Part shown: in pieces, positions 46,787 to 56,305 of the stretch
How positions within the stretch are numbered: the stretch's first letter is position 1
Layout of the letters: each line of letters opens with the position of its first letter
Assembly: GCA_011772205.1 (NCBI GenBank)
Contig: WVZY01000020.1
Location: forward strand, 30,421-94,420
Direction: 5' to 3'
Source of the DNA: Candidatus Latescibacterota bacterium
Lineage (GTDB): Bacteria > Krumholzibacteriota > Krumholzibacteriia > WVZY01
DNA: 64,000 bases
Translations under genes and position numbers: made by a program
Notes under the pieces: generated by a model
Told to the model about the DNA's origin: nothing
What the model saw: the letters and a program-made list of their open reading frames with translations, nothing else
The model's database searches: none

Positions 46787-47205
46787 ATTTTAACCAACAC
46801 CGTAGCCGAATCGGTTCTCCCGAGGATCGCTCGAGCGGCAATCGCCGCCCAAATTCTGCTATGAACTCCTCAAGTCGTTTTGATGCAAGCGTTTCCCGTG
46901 GACTTCTTGCGGTCAGATAGCGCTACTTTGCTGCTAATATTATAGAAAACGAAATGGGCAAAAGCAATTGCCGTGCCCCGCGCAGCGCGTTCAATATGCC
47001 TTTTCTGCTCATATACCTGTCTGCCCCCCAGCAGGGCCGGAGCTTCGCCTGCACAGGGAAGGTGTCATTCTGGCCGAAAATCGGGTATAATGCCTGGAAG
47101 CGCTTCAGAGATATCACAGCTCCGAGATCATGAGGAAAACCCGTGCGTTGTGGGGAGTCCGTTTTTGAAACACTGTTCCGCAACGCGGAAAACAGGAGGT
47201 TGGTC
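46787..47205. other. Divergent intergenic region between the DUF4159 operon and the transglutaminase gene
   Basis: About 420 bases with no convincing gene. It holds the minus-strand promoter at 46939-46967. On the plus strand a TATAAT (47086-47091) lies about 115 bases before the transglutaminase start, without a good -35. An open frame begins at 47143, but the strong AGGAGG at 47194-47199 shows that translation starts at 47206. Confidence 0.5.
46939..46967 (-). promoter_or_regulatory. Sigma-70 promoter of the DUF4159-DUF4175-TPR-AsnB-like operon
   Basis: Minus strand: TTGCTT (46967-46962), 17 bases, TATAAT (46944-46939). The leader to the ATG at 46786 is about 145 bases. Confidence 0.68.
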
Positions 47206-48906
47206 ATGTCCGGTTTGTCGGCTATTCGTGCTTCAAAGGTTATTTTTTGCTGCGCCATCTGCGCGCTGTTCGCATCCCTTGCCGTTGTTCCCACTGGAGC
47301 CGCACCGGGAGCGGTTAAGGACACGCTGGTGAGCCCCTGCAAGTATCCTGCGGGACTTGCCACGGATGGCAAACGCCTGTTCCTTGCCGACTGGCGCGAA
47401 GCAACGATCTTCGAGATCGATCCTGCAAAAGGAACGGTCATCAACACGCACAAAGCTCCCACTCTCAAGCCGCATGGAATGACATTCGGTAATGGGATGC
47501 TCTACATCTCAGACAGCCATACGGGCGGCATTTACGCACTGGATCTGGAAAGCGGCGTCGTCGAAACCACCTTCCAAGCGCCGGGGTCCCGCGCTTTGGG
47601 GCTGGCCTGGGCGGATAACACGCTTTACATACTCGAGGGGAGAAGTAAAAAAATATACAAGGTCCTTCCCGAAGACGGGACGATTCTTTCTTACTTCGAT
47701 GTCCCCGATCGATCCTGCACGTGCATGACTCACGATGGAACATACCTGTGGATCTCGAACCGGATCAAAGACGAGCTTTACATGGTCGATCCGGAATCCG
47801 GGATGGTCATCGGGATTCTCGATGCTCCCGGTCCTTACGCAGCGGGGGTGGCTTGGAAAGATGGATATCTGTGGAATGCCGATTTCCAGAGACGGACGCT
47901 CTACCAGCTCATCGTGAAGGACGATGTTCCTTACCGCCTGACCGATACGCGCGTGGCGCGGGTGGAGTATTACTGGGCACTCAACAATTACGGGCCGGGC
48001 GAAGTAACGGATGTTGCCGTGAACCTGGCGATTCCCGAGAAGCTGCCCTGCCAGGAGCTCCTGTCCGATCTCGATTATTCGATCGCCCCAATGAAAATTA
48101 CCAAAGATCAATGGGACCAGCCGTGCGCCGTTTTCGATCTCGGGACGATCGCACCGGGCAGCAAAGCGGCGCTCACATACTCGGTCAACGCAAAGGTGTC
48201 GGCGATTCGTTATCTCATATTTCCCGAAGCAACGGGCACTCTCGACGACATTCCCAAGGACATCCGCAAGAAATATCTCGCCGACGGCACACGCTATCGG
48301 ACCTCGAGCCCCTACATACAAGACACCGTGAAAAAGATCGTCGGGGACGAGAAGAATCCTTACTGGATCGCCAGAAAGATTTACAACTATGTGATCGACC
48401 GTCTCCACTATGAGATGATCGGCGGCTGGGATGTTCCTGAGGTCGTTCTCAAGAGGGGAAGCGGTTCCTGTTCCGAGTACACGTTTTCCTTCGTGTCCCT
48501 CTGCCGGGCAGCCGGTTTGCCGGCGAGATACCAGGGGAGCATCGTCGTGAGGGGCGATGATGCGAGCATCGATGAGGCGTTCCACCGTTGGGCGCAGATT
48601 TATCTTCCTGGATACGGGTGGGTTCCCGTCGATGCGAACCGTGGGGACTCTGATTCTCCCGTCGGCCAGGCGAAAGGCATTGGCGAGCTGGCCAACCGGT
48701 TTCTCATCACGACGCAAAGCGGTGGTGGATCGGAGTACCTCGCTTGGAGCTACAACTCGTTCGCCCGCTACAAAATGAACGGCTACTGCAACGTGCAGGA
48801 GGATAATTTCGGTTTCTGGGAGCCCCTCCAGGAGGAAAAGGCCATCCCCGTCTCATCCATGTCCGGGTCTGGGGAGACGTGCAAGCCGGAGCCGCAGGCA
48901 CGTTAG
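47206..48906 (+). CDS. Secreted beta-propeller / transglutaminase-like protease domain protein
   Basis: A 566-residue protein with a signal peptide (core VIFCCAICALFASLAVV). Residues 40-240 are repeats of the NHL/SMP-30-like propeller type (PAGLATDGKRLFLADW, PHGMTFGNGMLYISDS, AAGVAWKDGYLWNADF). A beta domain follows (about 245-335), then a transglutaminase-like domain with the full triad C422 (GSGSCSEYTF), H460 (EAFHRWAQI) and D476 (VPVDANRGD). Bacterial members of this class are usually proteases or peptide-modifying enzymes outside the cytoplasm. The start at 47206 is fixed by AGGAGG six bases upstream. The propeller may present the substrate (inference). Confidence 0.85.
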   Translation: MSGLSAIRASKVIFCCAICALFASLAVVPTGAAPGAVKDTLVSPCKYPAGLATDGKRLFLADWREATIFEIDPAKGTVINTHKAPTLKPHGMTFGNGMLYISDSHTGGIYALDLESGVVETTFQAPGSRALGLAWADNTLYILEGRSKKIYKVLPEDGTILSYFDVPDRSCTCMTHDGTYLWISNRIKDELYMVDPESGMVIGILDAPGPYAAGVAWKDGYLWNADFQRRTLYQLIVKDDVPYRLTDTRVARVEYYWALNNYGPGEVTDVAVNLAIPEKLPCQELLSDLDYSIAPMKITKDQWDQPCAVFDLGTIAPGSKAALTYSVNAKVSAIRYLIFPEATGTLDDIPKDIRKKYLADGTRYRTSSPYIQDTVKKIVGDEKNPYWIARKIYNYVIDRLHYEMIGGWDVPEVVLKRGSGSCSEYTFSFVSLCRAAGLPARYQGSIVVRGDDASIDEAFHRWAQIYLPGYGWVPVDANRGDSDSPVGQAKGIGELANRFLITTQSGGGSEYLAWSYNSFARYKMNGYCNVQEDNFGFWEPLQEEKAIPVSSMSGSGETCKPEPQAR

Positions 48907-48978
48907 AAGCAGACCCGGTCTTCGTGCCATGCTAGCGGTACTTTACTCGACTACTGCGGTACCCAGGTAAGAGACTGA

Positions 48979-50784
48979 TTATCCGGTCGCTCCTTCGAGC
49001 TGTGGTGTGTTCCCTAGTCTCACCAGAGACACCACCCCTTCGACGATCATCCAACCTGCGAGCAGGATAACGGCACCGTTGATGACGGCGAGCAACCAGA
49101 GGGATGCACCCCCTGCAGTTGATGCATCGAGGGCACCCGCGATGAAGTTTCGCTCGTTGACCAAGGCGGCCCATATCGTAATGGTCAGCATGAACAGACA
49201 GGGGATGGCGGACACGAGATATTTGTATCCACCCTTCGTTCGCAAGTAATTGCTCAGCACAAGAAGGCCCAGTGCGGCCAGCAGTTGATTACCCGCACCA
49301 AACATCGGCCAAAGCGTCAGAGCGCCCTTGCCATCGGCACCCGTCGCGAAAGCGAGTGCTGCTGCCGTCAGCACGGCGAGCGCCGTTGCCATGTACCGGT
49401 TGGTGGCAAACGGCATTCTGGCGTGACTGGTCAGCTCGGTAATGACGTACCTTTGGATTCGCGTCGCGGAGTCCAGAGTCGTGCCGGCGAAAGACGCAAT
49501 GAACACTCCCATAATGATGATGCCCAGGTGACGGGGGATGTGAAACGCTTCGATCATGTTGGCCGAGCCCACCACTACGGCGGTAATCTTCGAGCCGAGG
49601 CCCTGCGATGCGACCCAGGACGAGTAGTGATGATCCCAGGCTGCTATTCCTTTGAGCACCGTGCCGTCCGCCGTCGTGTACGCGAGACCGATGCCGGCGG
49701 CGACAGCGATGATGACCAACGTCGCGAGCACCGCTTCCATCATCATCGATCCGTATCCCACGAATTGGGCGTCCGTTTCATTGGCGACCTGCTTCGACGT
49801 GGTCCCCGATGCTACGAGCGCATGAAATCCGGAAATGGCGCCGCAGGCGATCGTAATAAAGAGAAACGGCACCAAGGGAGGCGCGCCCGCTGCCGCCGTG
49901 TTCAAGGCAGGAGCTGCGAGTTCGAGCTTTCCAGAGGCGGCCGTTCCCAGAATCCCCAAGACGATGAGGCCCATTGCGATGAACAGCTGCCACGCATTTA
50001 TATAATCTCGTGGTTGGAGTAGCGTGGTTACCGGCAGGCTGGAGGCGGCGAACGCATAGAGGAGCAGTATGATCACCCATAGGCCGGTTGCGGGCATAAT
50101 GACATTTGCCGATTCGCTGCCGGAGGCTTCGCTTCCGGCGATCAAGTCGGGCATTTCCAGAGGAATGAAGTGCCCCAGCACCACCGTCACATACATGAGC
50201 GTAACGGCCAGTGCGGTGCCGATGGTAACGTTCCACTTACGGTTGTAAATGGCCCAGCCCAGCGCCACAGCGATCGGAATCTCCATCCACACGGGAAACA
50301 CGGATTGCGGGAACATGTCGAAAATGGCGGCAATGACAACGCCGAAAATGGCAATAATGATCACCAGGAGAAGAAATATGATCAAAAAGAAAATGTACCG
50401 GACCCGTGGGCCGATGTACTTTGCTGCACATTCCGAGATCGATCTGCCCTCGTTCCTCATGGAGATGACAACAGCGCCGAAGTCATGGACGGCCCCCATC
50501 ACGATGGATCCGAAGAACACCCAAATCAAGGCGGGGAGCCAGCCCCAGATCACTCCTATCGCCGGGCCCACGATCGGGCCGGTTCCTGCAATGGATGTGT
50601 AGTGATGTCCAAAGATAATCCCCTTCCTCGTGGGGACGAAGTCGATGCCGTCCTGATGGACTCGAGAAGGGGTTTGGGCGTCCTTTCGAAGCTGGAAGAT
50701 CTTCCGGGCGAGGAAACGCCCGTAGGTATGGTAGGCAATCAGATAACCCAAAAAGGCAATGATCATCAGGGCAACGGTTCCCAT
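48979..50784 (-). CDS. cstA: Carbon starvation protein A (peptide/pyruvate transporter family)
   Basis: A 601-residue protein with some 15-16 hydrophobic segments. Family landmarks are YHTYGRFLARKIFQL, the conserved FVPTRKGIIFGHHYTSIAGTG (split across residues 50-70), GPAIGVIWGWLPALIWVFFG and MGAVHDFGAVVISMRN. CstA proteins import peptides or pyruvate when carbon is scarce. The length is near the shorter CstA subgroup. The ATG follows GGAGG (CCGGAGGAAATATG). It converges with the transglutaminase gene. No LytS/LytT-type regulator is next to it. Confidence 0.93.
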   Translation of the reverse strand: MGTVALMIIAFLGYLIAYHTYGRFLARKIFQLRKDAQTPSRVHQDGIDFVPTRKGIIFGHHYTSIAGTGPIVGPAIGVIWGWLPALIWVFFGSIVMGAVHDFGAVVISMRNEGRSISECAAKYIGPRVRYIFFLIIFLLLVIIIAIFGVVIAAIFDMFPQSVFPVWMEIPIAVALGWAIYNRKWNVTIGTALAVTLMYVTVVLGHFIPLEMPDLIAGSEASGSESANVIMPATGLWVIILLLYAFAASSLPVTTLLQPRDYINAWQLFIAMGLIVLGILGTAASGKLELAAPALNTAAAGAPPLVPFLFITIACGAISGFHALVASGTTSKQVANETDAQFVGYGSMMMEAVLATLVIIAVAAGIGLAYTTADGTVLKGIAAWDHHYSSWVASQGLGSKITAVVVGSANMIEAFHIPRHLGIIIMGVFIASFAGTTLDSATRIQRYVITELTSHARMPFATNRYMATALAVLTAAALAFATGADGKGALTLWPMFGAGNQLLAALGLLVLSNYLRTKGGYKYLVSAIPCLFMLTITIWAALVNERNFIAGALDASTAGGASLWLLAVINGAVILLAGWMIVEGVVSLVRLGNTPQLEGATG

Positions 50785-51098
50785 ATTTCCTCCGGAGTCT
50801 CAGCGCTCTGCATGTCGCCCGGGACATCAGGGATATGAGATATTAAAAGTTAACAGCATGTTTGCGAGTGGGCCAGGGTATTTTGATGGGCGAGGATCGG
50901 TTTCCAAGAGGGTGTCGTTGACCGATGAAAGGCGCGGGGGACTTAGCTAATCCGAGTTTCTGAGCCGGGATAATCTTTCGCGGGCGCCTGCAACTTCCCC
51001 CGGTAGCTCCGGACCCATCCACATTCAAACAGTGATTTTGGCTGGAATCAAAGCAGATAAGAACTCGAATGGTAGGCGCTCACAAGAAGCAAAGTCTC
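50785..51098. other. Intergenic stretch between cstA and the NtrY-like kinase gene
   Basis: About 314 bases upstream of cstA and downstream of the large kinase gene, both on the minus strand. I see no gene, no convincing terminator for the kinase gene, and no promoter with both hexamers. An AT-rich part (GTTAACTTTTAATATC on the minus strand, about 50840-50857) may contain the cstA promoter. Confidence 0.4.
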
Positions 51099-54000
51099 CT
51101 ATGCCCCTTTGAACAACACCGCCGCCTCGACGCCCGGGCCATCGGACACGTTCTCAACCATCACTTCCCCACCCATTTCGCGTGACAGCGACCGGCAGAT
51201 CGCAAGCCCCAATCCCGTCCCCGTCGTCTTCGTCGAAAAATACGGCTCGAACAGTTTTTCTTGAGCTTCATCGTTGAGCCCCGGTCCGGTATCCCGGAAC
51301 GTGACCCTCACGTTGACGACACTATCAATCGTAATCTTCTCGCAGGACACATCGAGCGATCCGCCATCCGGCATCGCTTCCATGGCGTTCTCGATGAGAT
51401 TGACGCAGATCTTCCGCACTGCTTCCGGATCCACCGCCACCATTATATCACCGCACGAAAAATCGCTCGAAACGTTCACGCCCGCCGTGTTGCTTCGATA
51501 CGGATTGATGATGTCCTGGAGCAGTGGGACGAGTCTGTGCGATCCGACATCGAGCTCCTGCATTCTTCCAAAGCTCGAAAACTCGCCGGCAATCCGCTTC
51601 AGCACATCCACCTGCTGGATGATCGTGTGCGACCCCTCCTCGAAGATCCGGTCGAACTCCGGTGATTTCACTTCGTGAGCGCGCTGCATGAACTGAGTGG
51701 AGATCTTGATCGGTGTGAGCGGATTCTTGATCTCGTGCGCTATCTGCCGCGCCATCTCGACCCATGCGGACAGCTTCTTCGAATTGATCAGTTCGGTGAG
51801 ATCCTCGAACACGAAAACGGTTCCCAGATAGCTCCCGTCGAAAACGAGCTTTGTGAGCATATATTTAATGGTGCGTTTCGTTCCGTCCCGAGCCACTTCG
51901 ACCTCGGAAGCAATGAATGGTTCCTCCGTTTGACTCCGGCCTTTCAACAGCGAGAAGATTTCGGGAGCGATCCCTTCCTCGACGAGTGTTTCCGGCGTTT
52001 TCCCCATCGCTCGTTTGGCGTCGATACCGAGGATCCGTTCCGCCGCGCTGTTCACCGTCCGGATCCGGTCTTCCTCATCGGTGCTCATGACACCCGTTCC
52101 GATGTTGACGAGGATGACTTCGAGATACCGCCGTCGCTCCTCCAACACGCGCTGCGATTGATCGAGCTGCGCCGTCATTTCGTTGAATGCATTCACGACG
52201 GTACCGATCTCATCCGACCTGGCCGCCGGAAGTTTGAACGAGAGGTCACCGCGGCTTATCCGTTTCGTCCCTTCGAGCAGGCTTTTCAATGGCTCGAAGA
52301 TCCCTCGCGCAAGCAGAAGCCCGAGACCGATCGTTGCGGCGAAGAGCAGCGCAAAAATCCCGAGCACGATCGACGTCGCTTTCTGAACCTCGACATGATA
52401 CGGCTCCGGGCGGAAAAGCAGCGGAAGACCCAGGGCCGCGCGCTTCATCTTGCTCCCGCTTTCGATCGGGAGGTATGCCACCTGGTAGCGGTAATCCCCG
52501 GCACGTTCGGTTGAAAGCGATTGGTCCACGCCAAGCAGAGACACCTTCACGAATGCGTCCGCATTCATCACGGGGCTGATAAAGCCGCCCGTCAACAGAC
52601 CTTCCCTGCTCGATGCGACGAGGTGCCCGTCATCGTATATGTTGATATCCGTTCCCACTTGATCGGCGATTTCCACGAGGAAATCCCCGTCCAATCTCCT
52701 TGCATAATAAATGTAGCCGCTCTGTCTCTCCGCTTCTCCAAACATCATGATGGGTTGGCTCACAATCCCGATGTAAGGGATATCCCCCTTCCACACGATC
52801 CTGATATCCCCCGGCGATAGCCCGCCCGCCACCGCTTCTTCCAGATTCTCAGGAGATTCGGCCTCCGGTAATTCCCCGCTTGCAGACGTCACTTGCGAAT
52901 CGGTTAGATCCTTTCCAGCAGTGTCCCCAGATGCCCCTGCGGCTGGGCTCAATTCTCCTTCGGGCTCGCTCGATGCCCCTCGGGAAGTGCTTGACTCCCC
53001 TCGGGAGGTGCTCGCTTCCCCTCGGGAGGTGAAGTCGAGATGGGTCCCCCTTTCATCCAGTAATTTAATGAGACGGTCACCGGGCACCACTTCCTCAGGG
53101 GACTTTTCCCCGGAGAAAAGCATCCGAAGATCGGTGTGATACAGGAACGAGTCGAGTTCGTCGGATAACAACGCAGCAATAGCTTTCCTTGCGCTATAAG
53201 CTTTGTACATTGCCTCTTCCCTGTTTTCCGAAATAAACCGATCCCGGATGGCATAGACCGAAAAAATCCCCAGAATGATTGCCGGAAGCAGAGCGACGAT
53301 AAAAAACGATCCGAGAAGTTTCTGTTGGAAACCCAATCGCCTGCCGGGAGTGAGCGTGGGGAGAAGCGAGCCGAGATACGGAACCCATTTGAGCAGGACA
53401 ATCACAATAAGAACGAAGGCGGTATAAAAAAGGTAAAGGGAAAAAATCGTCGACCACCGGAGAACGTGCCACAGCGGAGTCGGCACCTGGAAACCGACGA
53501 GAAGCGTGTGCTCCGAATCGCCTGCATCCTGAATCATGTACCTGTATGTTCCCTCTTCCGTTCGGAGGAGGGGCCACCTGAGTCCACGAGCCTTCTCGAG
53601 CTGCTCATCCGGCAGCCTCAACCCGACAGGGAGATCCTCTGTCGATGTCTCCACAACCCGCGAATCCTCGAGATGTGCGAGAAGAAGCGCTTCGGGAGCT
53701 TCGAGCCGCGGCTCGATGCTTCCCACCTCTACATTGCGAAGCAATTCTGGAGCCCGCGGTCCCGCCCGCGCCGCCCAGGCGAGATTCTCGAAAGAAAACG
53801 GCGCGTCCACAATGATCTTTCCCAGAAGAACGCGTTCGAAACCGCCTTCCGCTTTGCCGACGATGTCCTCGATGTTCAAGATGCCCCGGTAAAAACGAAC
53901 ATCCCCCTGGGGCGTGCTTTTCGTCAGATCCAGCACGACCCACTCCTGCGCTGGATCCGTATCGGTCCTCTCCGTCTCTTCGGAAGGCCTCACACGAAAC

Positions 54001-56156
54001 GGCATGTCCACGGCGAAGCGGCCCATCACGCTGTCTTCGGGGCTCAGTACATAGACCGCGCTGCTGTACCCAAGAAGACTGAGCGAACTCCCCGCCCACA
54101 GATCGAATGCAAGCCGGCGCGTCACCTCCGGTTCCGGCTTCCTCAATGCTTGGCGGATCGTGGGATTTTTGGAAAAGCTCTCCATGATTTCTTCGAGCAC
54201 GAAGATCTTCCAGCTATCCAGCGGCTGGGCCAGATCGGCAGCATATTCCAGCTGGATTTTATTCTTTCTCAAGTTTTGATACTCATCGTTGAGAAACAAG
54301 TATGCCGCCCCGGATCCAATCACAACGAAGGAAAACGCAACGATGACGATAGACACTAGGTCTTCTCTACGGGTAAATCGCGGAGCGAATACGAGAAAAA
54401 CGAGGAGAAGCGTCGATATGAACCCGCATTCCCAACCCCAACCGAGAGCTGCGACCAAAACGATAACGAGAAAAGCAATCCCACCAGCCGACAGTGCATT
54501 CCTCATCCCTCTGATTCGCAACATTCCCCACGCGCAGAGCAATCCTGCGAGAAAGAACCCGGACAACATCAGGAACATGCTGAGATGCAGGACGAGAACC
54601 TGGGATTGAAAAACCTTCATTGTCTCCCCGAGCAGGCGTGGATTCGCATTTTCAACAACCGTATGAATGAACCTCTGCGCGATCTCGAGAACTGAAATCA
54701 GTGCCGCCGCTGTGAACAGTCCTTTGAGCACAACCAAACCCTTTGCGTTCGGCGAAGGCTGCTCTCTGGCTTCGACCGGCGACTGCCGGGCAATTTTGAG
54801 AACAGCATAAAGGGCGGTAACGAGAAAGATCGCCGTAATGAGCAGATCCCCGGCGCTCTGCATCAATCCTCTAAAAATAGGGGTTGCAAATATTGCGGGA
54901 TCGAATATCTGGAGTCCCCCCGTCAAGGGTGCCTGCTTTAACGAGAGAACTGCAAACCGGAGGACAATGAAGAAAACAATCACATAGGCAATTCTCACCA
55001 AGCCAAAGCGCCCGGAGAGGCGATGGGGAAAACGGGTCAAGGAGAGTATGAATAAAATCATTAGGGCGAGAACAATGAAGCCCTTTGCGAACGCAAGAAG
55101 ACTCTGGGCATGACTATCCACGAAATGTCTGAAGGGCCTGCCGTGAACGGTAACGTTGAGCAGCGGATTTCCCAACGAGCTTTTGATCGCGACTCTTCCG
55201 CTGAGCCCGAGTGTTTTATCGCCGGTGATTTTCGAGATCGGCTCGATATATGATGGATATCCGTAGCCGGCCAGCGCCGAGTCCGCAGGGCCGGCCTGAT
55301 ACCTGGCGCGGTCCTGGAAGCCTGCGGCGGGGGGATAGTAATCGAATCTTACGTTGACTTTTAGTTTCCCGGCGATGGTCTCGGCGAGGCTCGTGCTTTT
55401 GAGATACTTGTTATTTACCTTGTAGTTTATTTCAAGGGGAGTATCGACGACGACATACCAGCGCGGAGCTTTCGACGGGTCTCGAATGGGGATGATTCGC
55501 GTGAGGATCCTATAAAGGGAGACCTCTCGTGTGTAAAGAATATCCTCTCCTGGTCGAAGCAGTTCATAGTCCATTGCAAGAAGTGGCTGCGGCCACCCGG
55601 CCCACGCAATTCTCCAGCCGCTGTCGTCCAGTAGCTGGATCCCGATCTCGGCGCCCGGAGGGAGTTTGCCGCTGGCTTCGATCTCCTTCGCCAGACTTTG
55701 CAGGACTCTGAAGGCTTCGAGATTGAAAGCGAGCGAGTCCCGAACAGCGGCTGCCGTATCTCCAGCTAGAAATCGCCTCGTCTCGCTGCCGATGTAGCCG
55801 GACAGTTCGGCCAGCTGCTGGACCTCTTCACCCACGGTTAGAAAAGTCTTTCTGATCAGGTTCGAATCGCTGGCCCTCCATTTTTCCTCCAGCGCATCAC
55901 GGTCGCGGCCGGCGGCGATAAGCGCGAACCCTGCCACCAGGATCGAAAGCACAACGATGTAAAAAGTCAGGCGAATCTGCAGGGAAACAGGGGCGCGGAC
56001 GAAGAAGACGGCTCCCAAAATCGAGAGCGCCACAGGGACGTAGGCGGGGATTCCGCTCAGAAATTCGATGCCGGCAATGTGCTGGAGATACAGCGCCCCC
56101 CAGGCGGCGAGCACCAGAACAACGGCGGTTGCATATAAATTCAAACGTGCCTTCAT
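51099..56156 (-). CDS. Giant NtrY-like membrane histidine kinase
   Basis: 1685 residues, more than twice the size of usual NtrY proteins. About 14 transmembrane helices: three near the N-terminus (6-83), a group of eight in the middle (about 350-620), and three flanking further extracytoplasmic parts. Then come HAMP (GIFEPLKSLLEGTKRISRGDLSF), PAS (YLEVILVNIGTGVMSTDEED), HisKA with ARQIAHEIKNPLTPIKIS (H1474), and HATPase with NLIENAMEAM, DTGPGLNDEA and TGTGLGLAIC. HEIKNPLTPI is the NtrY/AtoS-type H-box, which usually serves NtrC-class, sigma-54-dependent regulators. No regulator gene is adjacent. A 21-base tandem repeat lies in the coding region at 52955-53038. Confidence 0.88.
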   Translation of the reverse strand: MKARLNLYATAVVLVLAAWGALYLQHIAGIEFLSGIPAYVPVALSILGAVFFVRAPVSLQIRLTFYIVVLSILVAGFALIAAGRDRDALEEKWRASDSNLIRKTFLTVGEEVQQLAELSGYIGSETRRFLAGDTAAAVRDSLAFNLEAFRVLQSLAKEIEASGKLPPGAEIGIQLLDDSGWRIAWAGWPQPLLAMDYELLRPGEDILYTREVSLYRILTRIIPIRDPSKAPRWYVVVDTPLEINYKVNNKYLKSTSLAETIAGKLKVNVRFDYYPPAAGFQDRARYQAGPADSALAGYGYPSYIEPISKITGDKTLGLSGRVAIKSSLGNPLLNVTVHGRPFRHFVDSHAQSLLAFAKGFIVLALMILFILSLTRFPHRLSGRFGLVRIAYVIVFFIVLRFAVLSLKQAPLTGGLQIFDPAIFATPIFRGLMQSAGDLLITAIFLVTALYAVLKIARQSPVEAREQPSPNAKGLVVLKGLFTAAALISVLEIAQRFIHTVVENANPRLLGETMKVFQSQVLVLHLSMFLMLSGFFLAGLLCAWGMLRIRGMRNALSAGGIAFLVIVLVAALGWGWECGFISTLLLVFLVFAPRFTRREDLVSIVIVAFSFVVIGSGAAYLFLNDEYQNLRKNKIQLEYAADLAQPLDSWKIFVLEEIMESFSKNPTIRQALRKPEPEVTRRLAFDLWAGSSLSLLGYSSAVYVLSPEDSVMGRFAVDMPFRVRPSEETERTDTDPAQEWVVLDLTKSTPQGDVRFYRGILNIEDIVGKAEGGFERVLLGKIIVDAPFSFENLAWAARAGPRAPELLRNVEVGSIEPRLEAPEALLLAHLEDSRVVETSTEDLPVGLRLPDEQLEKARGLRWPLLRTEEGTYRYMIQDAGDSEHTLLVGFQVPTPLWHVLRWSTIFSLYLFYTAFVLIVIVLLKWVPYLGSLLPTLTPGRRLGFQQKLLGSFFIVALLPAIILGIFSVYAIRDRFISENREEAMYKAYSARKAIAALLSDELDSFLYHTDLRMLFSGEKSPEEVVPGDRLIKLLDERGTHLDFTSRGEASTSRGESSTSRGASSEPEGELSPAAGASGDTAGKDLTDSQVTSASGELPEAESPENLEEAVAGGLSPGDIRIVWKGDIPYIGIVSQPIMMFGEAERQSGYIYYARRLDGDFLVEIADQVGTDINIYDDGHLVASSREGLLTGGFISPVMNADAFVKVSLLGVDQSLSTERAGDYRYQVAYLPIESGSKMKRAALGLPLLFRPEPYHVEVQKATSIVLGIFALLFAATIGLGLLLARGIFEPLKSLLEGTKRISRGDLSFKLPAARSDEIGTVVNAFNEMTAQLDQSQRVLEERRRYLEVILVNIGTGVMSTDEEDRIRTVNSAAERILGIDAKRAMGKTPETLVEEGIAPEIFSLLKGRSQTEEPFIASEVEVARDGTKRTIKYMLTKLVFDGSYLGTVFVFEDLTELINSKKLSAWVEMARQIAHEIKNPLTPIKISTQFMQRAHEVKSPEFDRIFEEGSHTIIQQVDVLKRIAGEFSSFGRMQELDVGSHRLVPLLQDIINPYRSNTAGVNVSSDFSCGDIMVAVDPEAVRKICVNLIENAMEAMPDGGSLDVSCEKITIDSVVNVRVTFRDTGPGLNDEAQEKLFEPYFSTKTTGTGLGLAICRSLSREMGGEVMVENVSDGPGVEAAVLFKGA
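52955..53038 (-). repeat. 21-base tandem repeat inside the NtrY-like kinase gene
   Basis: Four units of 21 bases; the three best begin CCCCTCGGGA on the plus strand at 52976, 52997 and 53018, and the unit at 52955 is more diverged. They encode TSRGEAS, TSRGESS, TSRGASS and EPEGELS in an extracytoplasmic part of the kinase (about residues 1040-1067). The period is a multiple of three, so unit gain or loss keeps the frame. Confidence 0.85.
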
Positions 56157-56305
56157 GGCGACGGAAGTTCGGGATATTTCTATATAAATGCGGAGAGAAT
56201 CAAAAGCTCCGCCCCTTTAGAGGCCCCAGGCACCCTTAAAGCCGATGAGGCGGATTTCATGATAGCAGATTTTCGGGTGGGGTGCGCGTCGAGAAAACGG
56301 AAGCA

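Noticed and set aside
47509..48717. 402-codon minus-strand frame opposite the transglutaminase gene
   Set aside because: Antisense to a gene with signal peptide, strong ribosome-binding site and full catalytic triad.
50860..50885. Sigma-54-like TGGCC upstream of cstA
   Set aside because: GG is not followed by GC ten bases on, so the essential spacing fails.
52955..53038. Possible CRISPR array
   Set aside because: The repeats are directly adjacent 21-base units inside a coding frame, with no spacers and no cas genes.
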